64,000 bases of DNA from Kribbella sp. ALI-6-A (GCF_001984195.1 NZ_MTQN01000007.1:310001-374000); one strand, 5' to 3'; counted from the first letter of the stretch, positions 35,851 through 44,952 are shown. A program made the numbers and translations. Notes: generated by a model not told the origin, from the sequence alone.

Positions 35851-36345
35851 CGTCGACAGCGTTGACGTGCGACCGCTGCGCTGGACCGCCCGCCGTACCG
35901 GGCTGGAGGCCTTCCGGACGGCTGGACGTCGCCGATGCAGCTGTCTCCGGTCACCGCCGATGTCGACGAGGCCAAGGAGTGGCTGGAAGCGTTCAAGGCC
36001 AGCGGCTTCGAAGGCCTCGTCGTCAAAGGCGCCTCCAGCCGGTACCTTCCCGGGCAGTGCGAGTGGTTGAAGGTACACCGCGACGCAGTCGAAGCGATCA
36101 TCGGCGCCGTCACCGGTTCCCTGCAGCACCCCGAGATCTTGGTCGTCGGCCGCTACCGCGGCAAGGAACTCGAGATGATCGGCCCGACGGTCAAGCTGGA
36201 AACGGACCAGCAGCAGGACCCCGATCAATCAAGGTGCAGCCGCAGCTCGTCGTCGAGGTCGCCGCCGACGCTGCTCTGCAAGTCGGCCACTACCGCCACC
36301 CGCTGCGCCTGGTCCGCCACCGCGCCGACCTCCGGCCAGCGACGT
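35851..36345 (+). pseudogene. ATP-dependent DNA ligase remnant, copy 2
   Basis: Begins inside the adenylation domain (a trace of IDSVDVRPLRWTARRTGLEA), with a frame change before MQLSPVTADVDEAKEWLEAF. It continues in frame through GFEGLVVKGASSRYLPGQ to EILVVGRYRGKELEMIGPTV. After TVKLETDQ an internal deletion removes part of the OB domain and a frame shift follows before the VVEVAADAALQVGHYRHPLR trace. It lies in the same orientation as copy 1 and is nearly identical along 28368-28720 by eye. The N-terminal third including the catalytic Lys is absent, so it is inactive. Confidence 0.75.
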
Positions 36346-36545
36346 CGAGACGCTGCCTGGCAGCTGATCACGGCACCGGGCAATGTCGTAGCGATGTGCC
36401 GCGGCAGTCCGGTGGAGACCATCTCGGTCGCGAAAAGGCGCCGGAAGTCGTGCGGGGTGAAGTGGATCGCTGGCCGGCGCCGCGCAGCCCGGCGGCCGGC
36501 CGCGACGTCGAGCAGTAGTCGCCTCACGACCGCAGCCGAGATCAC
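36346..36545 (-). pseudogene. Tyrosine recombinase (integrase) C-terminal remnant
   Basis: On the minus strand a frame reads ISAAVVRRLLLDVAAGRRAA and then IHFTPHDFRRLFATEMVSTG followed by LPRHIATTLPG. This is the H-x-x-R box and the following helix of phage-type tyrosine recombinases (usual form PHDFRRLFATE.V..GLP.HI...LGH). The final GH.. and the catalytic Tyr are missing, because ligase remnant 2 abuts. No upstream half is found in 36546-36824, only short frames with stops. Confidence 0.65.
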
Positions 36546-36824
36546 TCCGTGCTGGGCGCGTTCCGGCGTGCGAAAAGGTGCAGGAACGGCTCACTCGCAC
36601 CTTCTCGTGTGGATCGCAGCGGTAGCGGCAGACATCACACTTGCGTCAGAGCCAGGTCACGACGAAGGCAGCGGATCGAGCAGGTGTGGCCGTTGTTGCG
36701 GCTTACGTCATTGACTGGGTCGACATCCGCATGAGGAGCCGGCTACGGCCGAGGAACGGACCCCGGGACGAGTGATCTTCAGGTCGGTCGTGCCGAGGGG
36801 ACGGCGTGGGCAGGCGACGAGCTG

Positions 36825-37850
36825 TCAGGCTGCGACCGCTTCGGTCAAGGTTGAACTGAGTTCCGCGGTACGGCGGGCGCGAAGGCCGCCGATCAGGCAC
36901 AGCACTGCGCCGAGCGCGACCCAGGCGGCCAGCACGGTAACGGCTTGGGCGATGCCGCGGCCTTCGAAGAAGGCGGTGGAGCGCAGCAGTTGGCCGCCGG
37001 CGCCGGGAGGCATGAGTTGCCCGAGCATGCCGGACCATCCCGGCAGCATCTCGGGTGCGGTCGATGTCCCCGAGAGCGGATTGCCGACGAGCATCATCAC
37101 GACGGCACCGATGCCAATCCCGGCGAAGCCGAGCAGCGATTCCAGCCCGAGAATGGTCAGGGACGTCGCCGCGATGGTGCTGGCGACGGCTCCGGCGTTG
37201 GCCAGATAGTTCCCGCTCAGTGACCCGAACCAGAACTGCAGGATCGCTGCCACCGCGAGACCACCGCAGATCGAGTAACCGAGTGCTCCGGTGACGCGGC
37301 GGCCGCTGCCGCGAACGAGTCTGGTCAGCAGTACAGCTCCCATCAGCCCGCCCATGACCAACGGCATCGCGCCTGCTGAAAGGCCAGCGCCGCGAGGGTC
37401 GTCGGCCGGGAGTGCAGCGATGTCACGCACACCGGACGGCGCCGCGGGCTGACTTGCCTGAGCCAGGCCGGCCGCCATGCTCTGCAGTGTTTGGGCGACG
37501 GCCGTGCTGCCGGCCGAGGCAACGATCACTTGCGGACTGCCGGTGCTGAGATCGATCGCGCCGTACACCTCCCGATCGCGGATGAGTTGCTCCGCCGCTG
37601 CCGTGTCGGCGACCTCGGTGATGTCGAAACCACCCGGCGCGCGCTGGTCCAGGGCGGCACGAACTTGCCCGGCCGCGCTGGTCGGCCCGGCTACCGCGAT
37701 TGGCACGTCGTGAAGCGAGGACCGTGCCGATGGCCAGGCGAACGCGATCAGCAACATGCTGGTGATCGCCGTGAGGAGGGCTACTGTGCCGGCCGTCTGC
37801 GGCCATGGTGACGGGCGTGAAGTGGTGGCGAGCGGTGCCCGCGGGGTCAT
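36825..37850 (-). CDS. ABC-2/YhgE-like multi-pass membrane protein
   Basis: 341 aa from ATG 37850, with AGGAG five bases upstream (AGGAGCAAACATG). There is one N-terminal membrane helix (TVALLTAITSMLLIAFAWPS), an extracytoplasmic domain of about 140 residues (PIAVAGPTSAAGQVRAALDQ, then VASAGSTAVAQTLQSMA), and five or six C-terminal helices (PLVMGGLMGAVLLTRLVRGS onward). This layout, an external domain between helix 1 and the rest, is that of YhgE/Pip-like and ABC-2 permease-like proteins. No ATPase gene is next to it, so it may act with a distant partner. It faces the decayed island at its 3' side. Confidence 0.85.
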   Translation of the reverse strand: MTPRAPLATTSRPSPWPQTAGTVALLTAITSMLLIAFAWPSARSSLHDVPIAVAGPTSAAGQVRAALDQRAPGGFDITEVADTAAAEQLIRDREVYGAIDLSTGSPQVIVASAGSTAVAQTLQSMAAGLAQASQPAAPSGVRDIAALPADDPRGAGLSAGAMPLVMGGLMGAVLLTRLVRGSGRRVTGALGYSICGGLAVAAILQFWFGSLSGNYLANAGAVASTIAATSLTILGLESLLGFAGIGIGAVVMMLVGNPLSGTSTAPEMLPGWSGMLGQLMPPGAGGQLLRSTAFFEGRGIAQAVTVLAAWVALGAVLCLIGGLRARRTAELSSTLTEAVAA

Positions 37851-38137
37851 GTTTGCTCCTCGAAGTGTGTGGTCCTGAACGGTCCCCACCGCAACGTGCG
37901 GCGGGTTTGGGAGTCGATTCAGGTCAGCTCGTGCCGGATGGGGACGTAGTAGAGGCCGGCGTTTCCTTCCCTCTGAGCGACCTCGAGCACAAGACGCCAC
38001 AGCCTCGGGAGTCCTGACAGGCTGTGGTGCAGATCACCCGGCTGGTGCTGTGACGCAGGCCATATCTCGTTCCTGTCAGCAATCGGGGCGCTGTCCCGCT
38101 CAACCCCACAAGAGCAACCGAACCGACAGGAGCACCA

Positions 38138-39358
38138 ATGAAGCACCGAATCGTGGTCCTCGGCGCCGGCTACGCAGGGGCGTTCGTGGCCGGGACGCTG
38201 GCCCGCCGGCTGTCCCGGGCCGACACCGAGATCACCGTCGTCAACGCTGTGCCGGACTTCGTCCAGCGGCTGCGGCTCCACCAGCTCGCAGCCGGGCAGA
38301 AGATCGAGAATCCGCAGCTCACCGACGTCTTCGCCGGCACCGGGATCGAGTTGCGGCTGGCCCGCGTCACCACCGTCGACGCCGAGCGCCGGATCGTCAC
38401 GGTCGCCGACGCCGACGGTGGCAGCGAGCTCGGATACGACACGCTGGTCTACGCGCTCGGCAGCCGCGGCGGCACCAGCGGCCTTCCCGGCGCCGCCGAG
38501 CACGCCTTCGACATCGCCAGCCGCCCCTCCGCACTGCGCCTGCGCGAACGCCTGGACAAGCTGGACCAGCGAACCGAAGGCGGGAGCGTCGTCGTCATCG
38601 GCGACGGGCTGACCGGCATCGAGAGCGCCACCGAGATCGCCGAGTCCCGACCCGGGCTGTCGGTCACACTGATCGCCCGCGGCGAACTCGGCGCCAGGCT
38701 TTCGACCGGTGCACGCGAGCACCTGCGCCGGGTCTGTGACCGGCTGAAGGTCGCCGTGCTCGAACACACCAGCGTCGAAGCCGTCGAGGCCGAACGAGTG
38801 CTTTGCGCCGACGGAACCGTCGTGGCTTCCGACGCGACCGTCTGGACGGCCGGGTTCGCGGTCGACCCGATCGCCGCCGAGACCGGGCTGGACGTGACCG
38901 AGGACGGTCGGATCGTCGTCGATCGCAGCATGCAATCGGTGTCACACTCGGGGATTTACGCGATCGGCGACGCCGCCTACGCCATCGGCGACAACGGACG
39001 ACCGCTGCCGATGTCGTGCGCCTCGGCCGGCTACACCGGAACGCAGGCGATCGAAGCGATCATCGCCCGACTCACCGGCCGCGAGGTACGCCAGACCAAA
39101 CTGCTGTACCACGGCAATCACATCAGCCTCGGCCGGCGCGACGGAATCGTGCAGATGGTCGACGACCAAGGACTCGCGAAACCGAAGCACACCGGCGGAC
39201 GCAGCGCCGCGTTGATCAAGACCGGCATCGTCAAGGCGTCGCTGTGGGCCACCTCGCATCCGACCTTCGGCATGCCCAAGCGCAAGCACCGGGTCACCGC
39301 CGAGCCGCGCACGCTGACCGCCGTACGGAGGCCGGAAACACCGGCTGAGATCGCCTGA
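38138..39358 (+). CDS. NDH-2-like FAD/NAD(P)H oxidoreductase
   Basis: 406 aa. FAD motif RIVVLGAGYAGAFVAGTLAR at residues 3-22, NAD motif GGSVVVIGDGLTGIESATEI near 148-167, and a second FAD site YAIGDAAYAIGDNGRPLPMS near 275. This is the pattern of type II NADH dehydrogenases and related quinone reductases. It has no obvious membrane-anchor helix at the C-terminus. It is 21 bp upstream of an ECF41 sigma factor gene on the same strand, and ECF41 factors are typically co-located with an oxidoreductase, epimerase or carboxymuconolactone decarboxylase gene, so this is probably its target or partner. An ATG with AGGAG upstream (CAGGAGCACC) is used. Confidence 0.92.
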   Translation: MKHRIVVLGAGYAGAFVAGTLARRLSRADTEITVVNAVPDFVQRLRLHQLAAGQKIENPQLTDVFAGTGIELRLARVTTVDAERRIVTVADADGGSELGYDTLVYALGSRGGTSGLPGAAEHAFDIASRPSALRLRERLDKLDQRTEGGSVVVIGDGLTGIESATEIAESRPGLSVTLIARGELGARLSTGAREHLRRVCDRLKVAVLEHTSVEAVEAERVLCADGTVVASDATVWTAGFAVDPIAAETGLDVTEDGRIVVDRSMQSVSHSGIYAIGDAAYAIGDNGRPLPMSCASAGYTGTQAIEAIIARLTGREVRQTKLLYHGNHISLGRRDGIVQMVDDQGLAKPKHTGGRSAALIKTGIVKASLWATSHPTFGMPKRKHRVTAEPRTLTAVRRPETPAEIA

Positions 39359-39379
39359 CGGCCACTAGAGTCAGCTTTC

Positions 39380-40318
39380 GTGGACAGCATCGCCATCGAT
39401 CGCTTCGAGGCCAGCCGGAACCGGCTGGCCTCGCTGGCCTACCGTCTGCTCGGTTCGGCGGTCGATGCCGAAGACGCGGTACAGGACGCGTTCCTGCACT
39501 GGCAGGCGACCGATCGGGACCAGATCAAGGTGCCGGAAGCCTGGCTGACCAAGGTCGTCACCAACCTGTGCCTCGACCGTCTTCGCTCGGCGCAGCACCG
39601 GCGCGAACGCACGGCCGGCAATTGGCTGCCCGAACCGTTGCTCGGCGGTGACCCGATGCTCGGCCCGGCCGAGACGTTCGAGCAGCGCGAATCGGTCTCG
39701 CTGGCCGTGCTGACTCTGCTGGAACGCCTGGCCCCCGTCGAACGAGCCGTCTACGTCCTGCGCGAAGCCTTCTCCTACAGCCACGCCGAGGTCGCCGAGA
39801 TCCTCGACATCACCGAGTCCGCCAGCCAGCAGCACCTCCACCGGGCCCGGCACCGCATCACCAGCGCATCGCACCGCGGCCAACAGGTCAATCGTGCGTC
39901 CGCCCGCAGCATCGTCGAGGAGTTCCTGGCCGCCGCCTCCTCAGGCCGCACCGAGCGCCTGGTGGCGCTTCTCACCGACAACGCCACCGCGATCTCCGAC
40001 CACGCCGGCCTGACCGAGACCCTGCTGCGGTACGACACACCACAGCGCATCGCGGCGATCGTCCGCGGCGGCTTCAAATCCAGCCCCGCGAAACGCCGCC
40101 TCGCCGGCGGCACTCCCGCGATCCACTACGCGGAGGTCAACGGCGGGCCCGCGATCCTCTTCGTGGTCGACGAGCGAGTCGTCGGAGTCGTGACGTTCGA
40201 CATCACCGACGGAAAGATCGCAACAGTACGCGGCATCGCCGCCCCCGCGAGGCTCACCCGTATCACCACCACCTGGCGCCGGCACGAACCGGGGACCCCA
40301 CTCGTCGCCGAGTGGTGA
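39380..40318 (+). CDS. sigJ: ECF41-type RNA polymerase sigma factor (SigJ-like)
   Basis: 312 aa from GTG 39380. Sigma region 2 (LASLAYRLLGSAVDAEDAVQ) and region 4 (VYVLREAFSYSHAEVAEILD, then ITESASQQHLHRAR) are followed by a SnoaL-like C-terminal domain (about residues 180-300). Two ECF41 hallmarks are present: GNWLPEPLLG in the linker between regions 2 and 4, and EVNGGPAILF in the C-terminal domain. In this group the C-terminal extension modulates activity in place of an anti-sigma factor, and none is encoded here. It is co-directional with an NDH-2-like oxidoreductase. I looked for the group's TGTCACA-like promoter upstream of 38138 but found no convincing match. Confidence 0.9.
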   Translation: MDSIAIDRFEASRNRLASLAYRLLGSAVDAEDAVQDAFLHWQATDRDQIKVPEAWLTKVVTNLCLDRLRSAQHRRERTAGNWLPEPLLGGDPMLGPAETFEQRESVSLAVLTLLERLAPVERAVYVLREAFSYSHAEVAEILDITESASQQHLHRARHRITSASHRGQQVNRASARSIVEEFLAAASSGRTERLVALLTDNATAISDHAGLTETLLRYDTPQRIAAIVRGGFKSSPAKRRLAGGTPAIHYAEVNGGPAILFVVDERVVGVVTFDITDGKIATVRGIAAPARLTRITTTWRRHEPGTPLVAEW

Positions 40319-40460
40319 CAGCGAAACCGCCTTGAGGCCCGCCAACTGGTCGCGTCGACGTCAGCACGTCGTCCGGGGACCTCGGCATGTGGTCCGGTAG
40401 CGCCCTCCGGCGGCGGAAAATGGCAAGCGCCGGAGCGTGGATGAGTGTCAGGATGCCGGC

Positions 40461-41225
40461 ATGGTTGCGCGCGCGTTGAGCTTCGGGGTGGTAGCGGAAG
40501 CGTATGAACGCTTCCGGCCCGGGTATCCCACGGAACTGCTCGAGCTGGTGATGGCGTACGCCGATGTGCCTATTCGGACCGCCCTCGAAATCGGCGCCGG
40601 GACGGGCAAGGCGACGCGCTTGTTCGCGCACGGAGGGATCGCGGTCACGGCGACCGAGCCTGACGCGGCGATGCTCGTGGAGCTGCGCAAGCACGTGCCG
40701 GCGAACGTCTCAACGGTGCAAGCCGCTTTCGAGGACTTGCCGCTGGATTCGTCGTACGAGCTGGTGTATTCGGCGGCCGCGCTGCACTGGACCAAACCTG
40801 AGGGCCGGTGGGATCGCATGGCCGCGCTCGTCCGACCGGGTGGCGTGTTCGCCTCGTTCGCTGTGCCGATCCAGTTGGCCGACCCGGCCCTCAAGGAGGC
40901 CGTGCGTGCGGCGCGTGCGCCGTACCTGGAGAACGACGGTGTCCCGTCGCCTGATGCAACACCACCGGCGGATCGCGCGATGGAATGGCCCGGCACAGAG
41001 TTGCTGGAGGCCGAGTGGTTCACCGATGTGCGGCAGGCGGTGATCGAACGGCGTCTGACGATGAGTGCCGAGGACTACGTCGGACAGCTCTCGACGGTCT
41101 CGGCGTACGTGATGCTGCCGCCCGCCGAGCGGGACCAGGTCTTCCGCCGAATCCTCGAGGTCCTGCCAGAAACCGTGGAGCTCAACGCGGAGATCACCGC
41201 CCACCTCGCCCGCCGCCGGCACTAG
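40461..41225 (+). CDS. Class I SAM-dependent methyltransferase
   Basis: About 254 aa. ATG 40461 is preferred because the frame's earlier start (40437) adds eight residues before the typical SFGVVAEAYERFRPGYPTEL opening. The SAM motif is ALEIGAGTGKATRLFAHGG near residue 43, then the acidic end VTATEPDAAM and a motif IV stretch (YELVYSAAALHWTKPEGRWD). It has the same layout as the methyltransferase at 7004-7792 and is probably a paralogue. The substrate is unknown. It follows the sigma factor by about 140 bp and is convergent with the next gene. Confidence 0.87.
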   Translation: MVARALSFGVVAEAYERFRPGYPTELLELVMAYADVPIRTALEIGAGTGKATRLFAHGGIAVTATEPDAAMLVELRKHVPANVSTVQAAFEDLPLDSSYELVYSAAALHWTKPEGRWDRMAALVRPGGVFASFAVPIQLADPALKEAVRAARAPYLENDGVPSPDATPPADRAMEWPGTELLEAEWFTDVRQAVIERRLTMSAEDYVGQLSTVSAYVMLPPAERDQVFRRILEVLPETVELNAEITAHLARRRH

Positions 41226-41251
41226 GACGACGCAGGCACCACCGCGCCCGA

Positions 41252-42214
41252 CTACTCGAGTTGCGCCAGCAAGCAGTCGCGCGCGGCGGCCCGTCGAGCG
41301 GCTTGCCACTCGGCGCTCTTCTGCCAGTAGTAGTGGGACTTCGTCTCGGGGGCCAGCGCAGCGATGTCGAACGTGGTCAGAGCGAGGTGGACCTGCTCCC
41401 AACTCGGCAGCGGCACCTTGCGATGTTCGGCGTACGCCGTCCAGAGGTGCCGGCGGAGGTCGCCGTACGAGCGTTCGGCGGCCCAGCTTGCGCTGTCCCA
41501 CTGGCTGCAGGTGAAGTCGACAAGAGGATTCAGCACACCTCCGAATCCCCAGTCGAGAATTCCGGTCAAGGTCCCGGATGCGTCGAGCAGCAAGTGGTTT
41601 TCGTAGAGGTCGCCGTGGGCAAGGACCGGGTCCATCGCGTCGACAGCTTCGAGTGCTTCGAGCAACGTCTTCCGCGCTGCCGGGCCGAGGAAAGGTGCGA
41701 CCGATTCGGCAAGGCGTTCGGTGCCGCCCAGTTCGCGGAGGGGCGAGTAGCAGTCGGTCGCGGTCGGTGGGGTCGGCGGCGGTTCCGACCAGGCGTTGGC
41801 CCACAGGCGCGGTGGGACGTGCTCGACATCGACGTCGTGGCACGCTGCGATCGCTGTGCCGAGCTGTTCCGCCAGGATTCGCAGGTGTTCTGGCGACGTG
41901 TCGTCGGGCACCGAGCCTCGGAGCCGAGTGACGGCGAAGAACGGGTACGGCGAGATCGCGGGCTCGTCCCAGCGGCCGAGCAGCTTTGAGACGAGCGGGT
42001 GGTCGACGGTTGCGTAGACGTCGCATTCGCGTTCGAGCTGCGCGACGATCGTGTGGTTGCGGGGGAACAGAAAGGCGCGATCGTCGGCGAGCAGCACATG
42101 TTTTGTGGCTCCGTCGAACCGCGGCTCGATCGGGCCTGCCACCTCGCAGAGCTTCCTGAATCGCTGGAGTTGGGTCTGGACGAGGACAGCGGAGACGGCT
42201 GTTTCGTCATCCAT
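41252..42214 (-). CDS. APH-fold phosphotransferase
   Basis: About 320 aa if it starts at ATG 42214 (MDDETAVSAVLVQTQLQRFR). The frame stays open to 42406 and the real start could be upstream. It has the kinase catalytic loop AHGDLYENHLLLD near residue 205 and the metal/DFG-like site GILDWGFGGVLNPLVD near 225. This fold includes aminoglycoside and macrolide phosphotransferases, homoserine and choline-like kinases, so the substrate cannot be named. The last residues (AARRAAARDCLLAQLE) end at 41252, a short gap from the methyltransferase. It is divergent from another APH-fold gene at 42427. Confidence 0.85.
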   Translation of the reverse strand: MDDETAVSAVLVQTQLQRFRKLCEVAGPIEPRFDGATKHVLLADDRAFLFPRNHTIVAQLERECDVYATVDHPLVSKLLGRWDEPAISPYPFFAVTRLRGSVPDDTSPEHLRILAEQLGTAIAACHDVDVEHVPPRLWANAWSEPPPTPPTATDCYSPLRELGGTERLAESVAPFLGPAARKTLLEALEAVDAMDPVLAHGDLYENHLLLDASGTLTGILDWGFGGVLNPLVDFTCSQWDSASWAAERSYGDLRRHLWTAYAEHRKVPLPSWEQVHLALTTFDIAALAPETKSHYYWQKSAEWQAARRAAARDCLLAQLE

Positions 42215-42426
42215 GGCGAGCCAACGACGGACGCGTTCCTGGCGGGAGTTCGTGCACCTGCGGTCTCCTGTCGACTGCCTGCGTCGCGCTCCGTCGAACA
42301 CGTCGGTGTCAGGCTCCCTGCAGAACTCGGGAAGCTCTCGATTTTCATCGTATGCGGTACCGGAACGACTTCGTCGCCGTAGCCGTTGATCACTGACGAC
42401 GCTCATCGCTGACCTCGGAGGGACCC

Positions 42427-43437
42427 TTGCACACGCCGACTCCGGAGGAAATCGCGGTGGCGTTCGATCTGGGTGTGCCCGTGGGCGGCCTCGAGCACGT
42501 CAGGCGCGGTGACACCGATGCCTGGCGGCTCGACACCACGACCGGACGGTATTTCGTCAAGGGGTACTTTCCGACGACGGGCGGTCAGTTCCACGGCGAC
42601 GACTTGATCGACCAACTGGCGGTCGCGATGGAGTTCGAGCGCCTGGCGCTCGAGGCAGGCGTGGACATGCCGGAGCCGATCACGCCGGTCGAACCCGTCC
42701 TGGGATGGTTGGCCCGCATCGAAGACCGGCTCTTTCGGGTTCACCGGTGGATCGATGTTCGAACGCCTCAGCCCGGTGGAGACATCTCGGCGTGGCTCGG
42801 CCCGACGATGGTGCAGGTCCATCGGCTGCAGCCACTCGGCCGGGTCGGCTTGCCTCAGTGGTGGCGGCAAGCGGTCCAGGCGCCGGCGACCTGGGAGGGC
42901 TGGTTCGCCGAGGCCCGCGATCGTCATGCCTCGTGGGCGGGCCTGTATCGGGACAGCCTTCCCCACATCCTTGCGGTCACCGAACGGATCGCGGAGCTTT
43001 GCGACGTCGCCCCGGATCTCGTGACAACTCATGGCGATTTCAAGATCCACAACATCGTCATGTCCGACTTGGGGCCCGTGCTCGTGGACTGGGACAGCGT
43101 CCGGGCCGACAGTGCAGCCCTCGAGGCGGGTCGGGTCGCGTACATCTTCGGAGACGGAAACCCCGAGCAGGTCAGGAAAGTGCTGACCGCGTACGTCGCT
43201 GCCGGCGGCGACGTGGGCTGGGCCGGGTCGGATCTGTTCCTCAGCGTGGCCAGGAATCAGGTTCAGGTTCTCAGCGAGCAGATCCGGGTCTCACTCGGGG
43301 AGGCCGCTGCGGCGCGATGGATGGGGGACTGGGCGGCGGTTGAGGCTGCCATCGGTACGACGTTGCGAGACCTTCCCGGCAAGATCGACCACTTGCGATA
43401 CCTCGCGACGATGGTCGGCGGCCCCCGCTGGGGTTAG
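42427..43437 (+). CDS. APH-fold phosphotransferase
   Basis: 336 aa from TTG 42427, with GGAGGG five bases upstream, a start decided by that Shine-Dalgarno. An N-lobe substrate strand (DTDAWRLDTTTGRYFVKGYF) is followed by the catalytic loop TTHGDFKIHNIVMSD near residue 200 and the metal-binding site GPVLVDWDSVRADS near 218. It is possibly a resistance or small-molecule kinase; the substrate is unknown. It is divergent from the APH-fold gene at 41252-42214, and a third family member is at 45712-46665. Confidence 0.85.
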   Translation: MHTPTPEEIAVAFDLGVPVGGLEHVRRGDTDAWRLDTTTGRYFVKGYFPTTGGQFHGDDLIDQLAVAMEFERLALEAGVDMPEPITPVEPVLGWLARIEDRLFRVHRWIDVRTPQPGGDISAWLGPTMVQVHRLQPLGRVGLPQWWRQAVQAPATWEGWFAEARDRHASWAGLYRDSLPHILAVTERIAELCDVAPDLVTTHGDFKIHNIVMSDLGPVLVDWDSVRADSAALEAGRVAYIFGDGNPEQVRKVLTAYVAAGGDVGWAGSDLFLSVARNQVQVLSEQIRVSLGEAAAARWMGDWAAVEAAIGTTLRDLPGKIDHLRYLATMVGGPRWG

Positions 43438-43784
43438 CTCGGTGATGTCGACGAGCTTGGCTGGCACGTCGTGCGTCAGCAGGTCTGTCAGTAGGTGGCC
43501 GAGCCGGGGAGGGAAGATCGTCTCGGTCGCTTCGGCCAGCTCGGAGGCTTGCCATCAGCGGAAGCCCGAGATGTTGCGGGCTTCGTACTCGGACAAGTGG
43601 AGCAGGCGGTCGTCTTCATCCAGCAACAGGAGCTTGACTTCGCGTCTCGCCACGGGCCAACAGTAAGTGGTCGGGCCTCTCCTAGAGATCGCGGTACGCG
43701 GACGCTCAGGGCATCAGGCCCGCGGAACGACGTGAACTGGACCGCCCGGCTCGTGGTCGCCAACGTGTCGACACGCTTCTCGCG
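43438..43784. other. Gap with degraded short frames, no intact gene
   Basis: On the minus strand a 32-residue frame (ARREVKLLLLDEDDRLLHLS, starting at about 43651) ends in a TGA, and a neighbouring frame (QASELAEATETIFPPRLGHL, then LTDLLTHDVPAKLVDITELT) could continue it, suggesting a decayed gene. I cannot name a family. Confidence 0.35.
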
Positions 43785-44042
43785 ATGATCGAAGCGGGCG
43801 AGATCGCGCATGCCGATACCCGGACCGAGTTGCTCGGGGCCATCGATGGCATTCTCGAAGCCGGCCGTACGAGCGGGGAACTCCGCGCCGACGTCGCCGT
43901 CGAGGACATCGCGGCCGCTCTCATCGGGATCTTCACAGTGGCAGGCAAGCCCGCGCATGCAGCGATGGCGGCTCGGCTGCTGAACCTGCTGATGGACGGA
44001 CTCCGCCTTTCTTCCGGCGGTCAACGCAAGATGGCTGAGTGA
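43690..44042 (+). pseudogene. TetR-family regulator remnant (C-terminal part only)
   Basis: The frame from 43785 reads EIAHADTRTELLGAIDGILE and then VAVEDIAAALIGIFTVAGKP, ending in LLNLLMDGLRLSSGG at 44042. This is the ligand-binding C-terminus of TetR regulators of the SbtR type. The HTH half is missing; just upstream, another frame gives NDVNWTARLVVANVSTRFSR, a plausible earlier part. No complete regulator can be built, so I call it a remnant. Confidence 0.6.
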
Positions 44043-44082
44043 GCGTGTGTATCGCTGAAGTCAAGCGTGCCTTTGAGGGCGG

Positions 44083-44952
44083 TCACAGCAGGGGCAGCAG
44101 GATGCGTGCCGCGTTGACGGCGCCGTGGATGACGAGGATCGGCCACATCACGCGGTACTTGCTCCAGAGGTACCCGAGCAGCAGTCCGAGGACGCCCTGG
44201 TTGACGAAGGTCGACGCGAGGTCGACCGGCAGGTCGCCAGTGCGCTGGATGGCGACGTGCCAGGCTGCCCAGAGCAGGGACGCGAGCACGATTGCCGGCC
44301 ACCGGCCGAGAATCGACTCCCACCTCGACTGCAGCCAGCGCCGGTAGAAGAGCTCCTCGATCACGCTGTTGACGAGGAACACGGTGACGACGACGAGGAC
44401 GAGCGTGGTCATGCTCACGGTGGAGGCGAAGTCGCTGAACGGCATCGCCCACGGACCCGCGTAACTGAGCAGGGCCCAGATGCTCACCGGTACCACGGGA
44501 GCCCACCGTCGCCACCCGTCCAGTACCGCGCGCTCCGGCTGCCAGGCGGTGCCCTTGCGCCGCAGGATGAAGAACATCGCAAGGGGGACAGCCAGCAAAA
44601 GTAGGAGCTTCAACAGGGTGTGAGCCGGCTCGCCACCACCGATCAGTCGCAGCGTCACTGCGAAGAGCACGGCTGAGCCCAGAAGGACTCCCGCCTCGAG
44701 TCGGGGTCGGCGCTGGGTCGGTGCGGTCGCGATGGCGGGACCCGGCATCAGTCGCGCCAACGTAAGGCCGGCGAGGACTGGAATCCAACGCAACCACATC
44801 GGGATGGTGTCGTCGGTGTCCGCCGAGTACCGGACGTCGGTGGAGCCGGTCAGCACGAACCACAGTGCCGATCCGAGGATCGACAGCAGTCCGCCGAAGA
44901 GCACGATCGTGCTCGCAGCGCGCGCCGTCGTCGCACCACCTTTATTTAGCAT
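44083..44952 (-). CDS. CPBP-family intramembrane metalloprotease
   Basis: 289 aa from ATG 44952. It has seven or eight hydrophobic segments. The CPBP/Abi motif 1 is NSVIEELFYRRWLQSRWESI (EExxxR near residue 193), motif 2 is LLWAAWHVA (His near 225) and motif 3 has H in ILVIHGAVNAARI near 275. Members cleave or bind membrane substrates, and some give bacteriocin self-immunity or phage resistance. It is divergent from a TetR gene across a shared palindrome, so it is probably repressed by it. Its -10 box (TATACA) lies so close to the ATG that the mRNA may be leaderless. Confidence 0.87.
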   Translation of the reverse strand: MLNKGGATTARAASTIVLFGGLLSILGSALWFVLTGSTDVRYSADTDDTIPMWLRWIPVLAGLTLARLMPGPAIATAPTQRRPRLEAGVLLGSAVLFAVTLRLIGGGEPAHTLLKLLLLLAVPLAMFFILRRKGTAWQPERAVLDGWRRWAPVVPVSIWALLSYAGPWAMPFSDFASTVSMTTLVLVVVTVFLVNSVIEELFYRRWLQSRWESILGRWPAIVLASLLWAAWHVAIQRTGDLPVDLASTFVNQGVLGLLLGYLWSKYRVMWPILVIHGAVNAARILLPLL

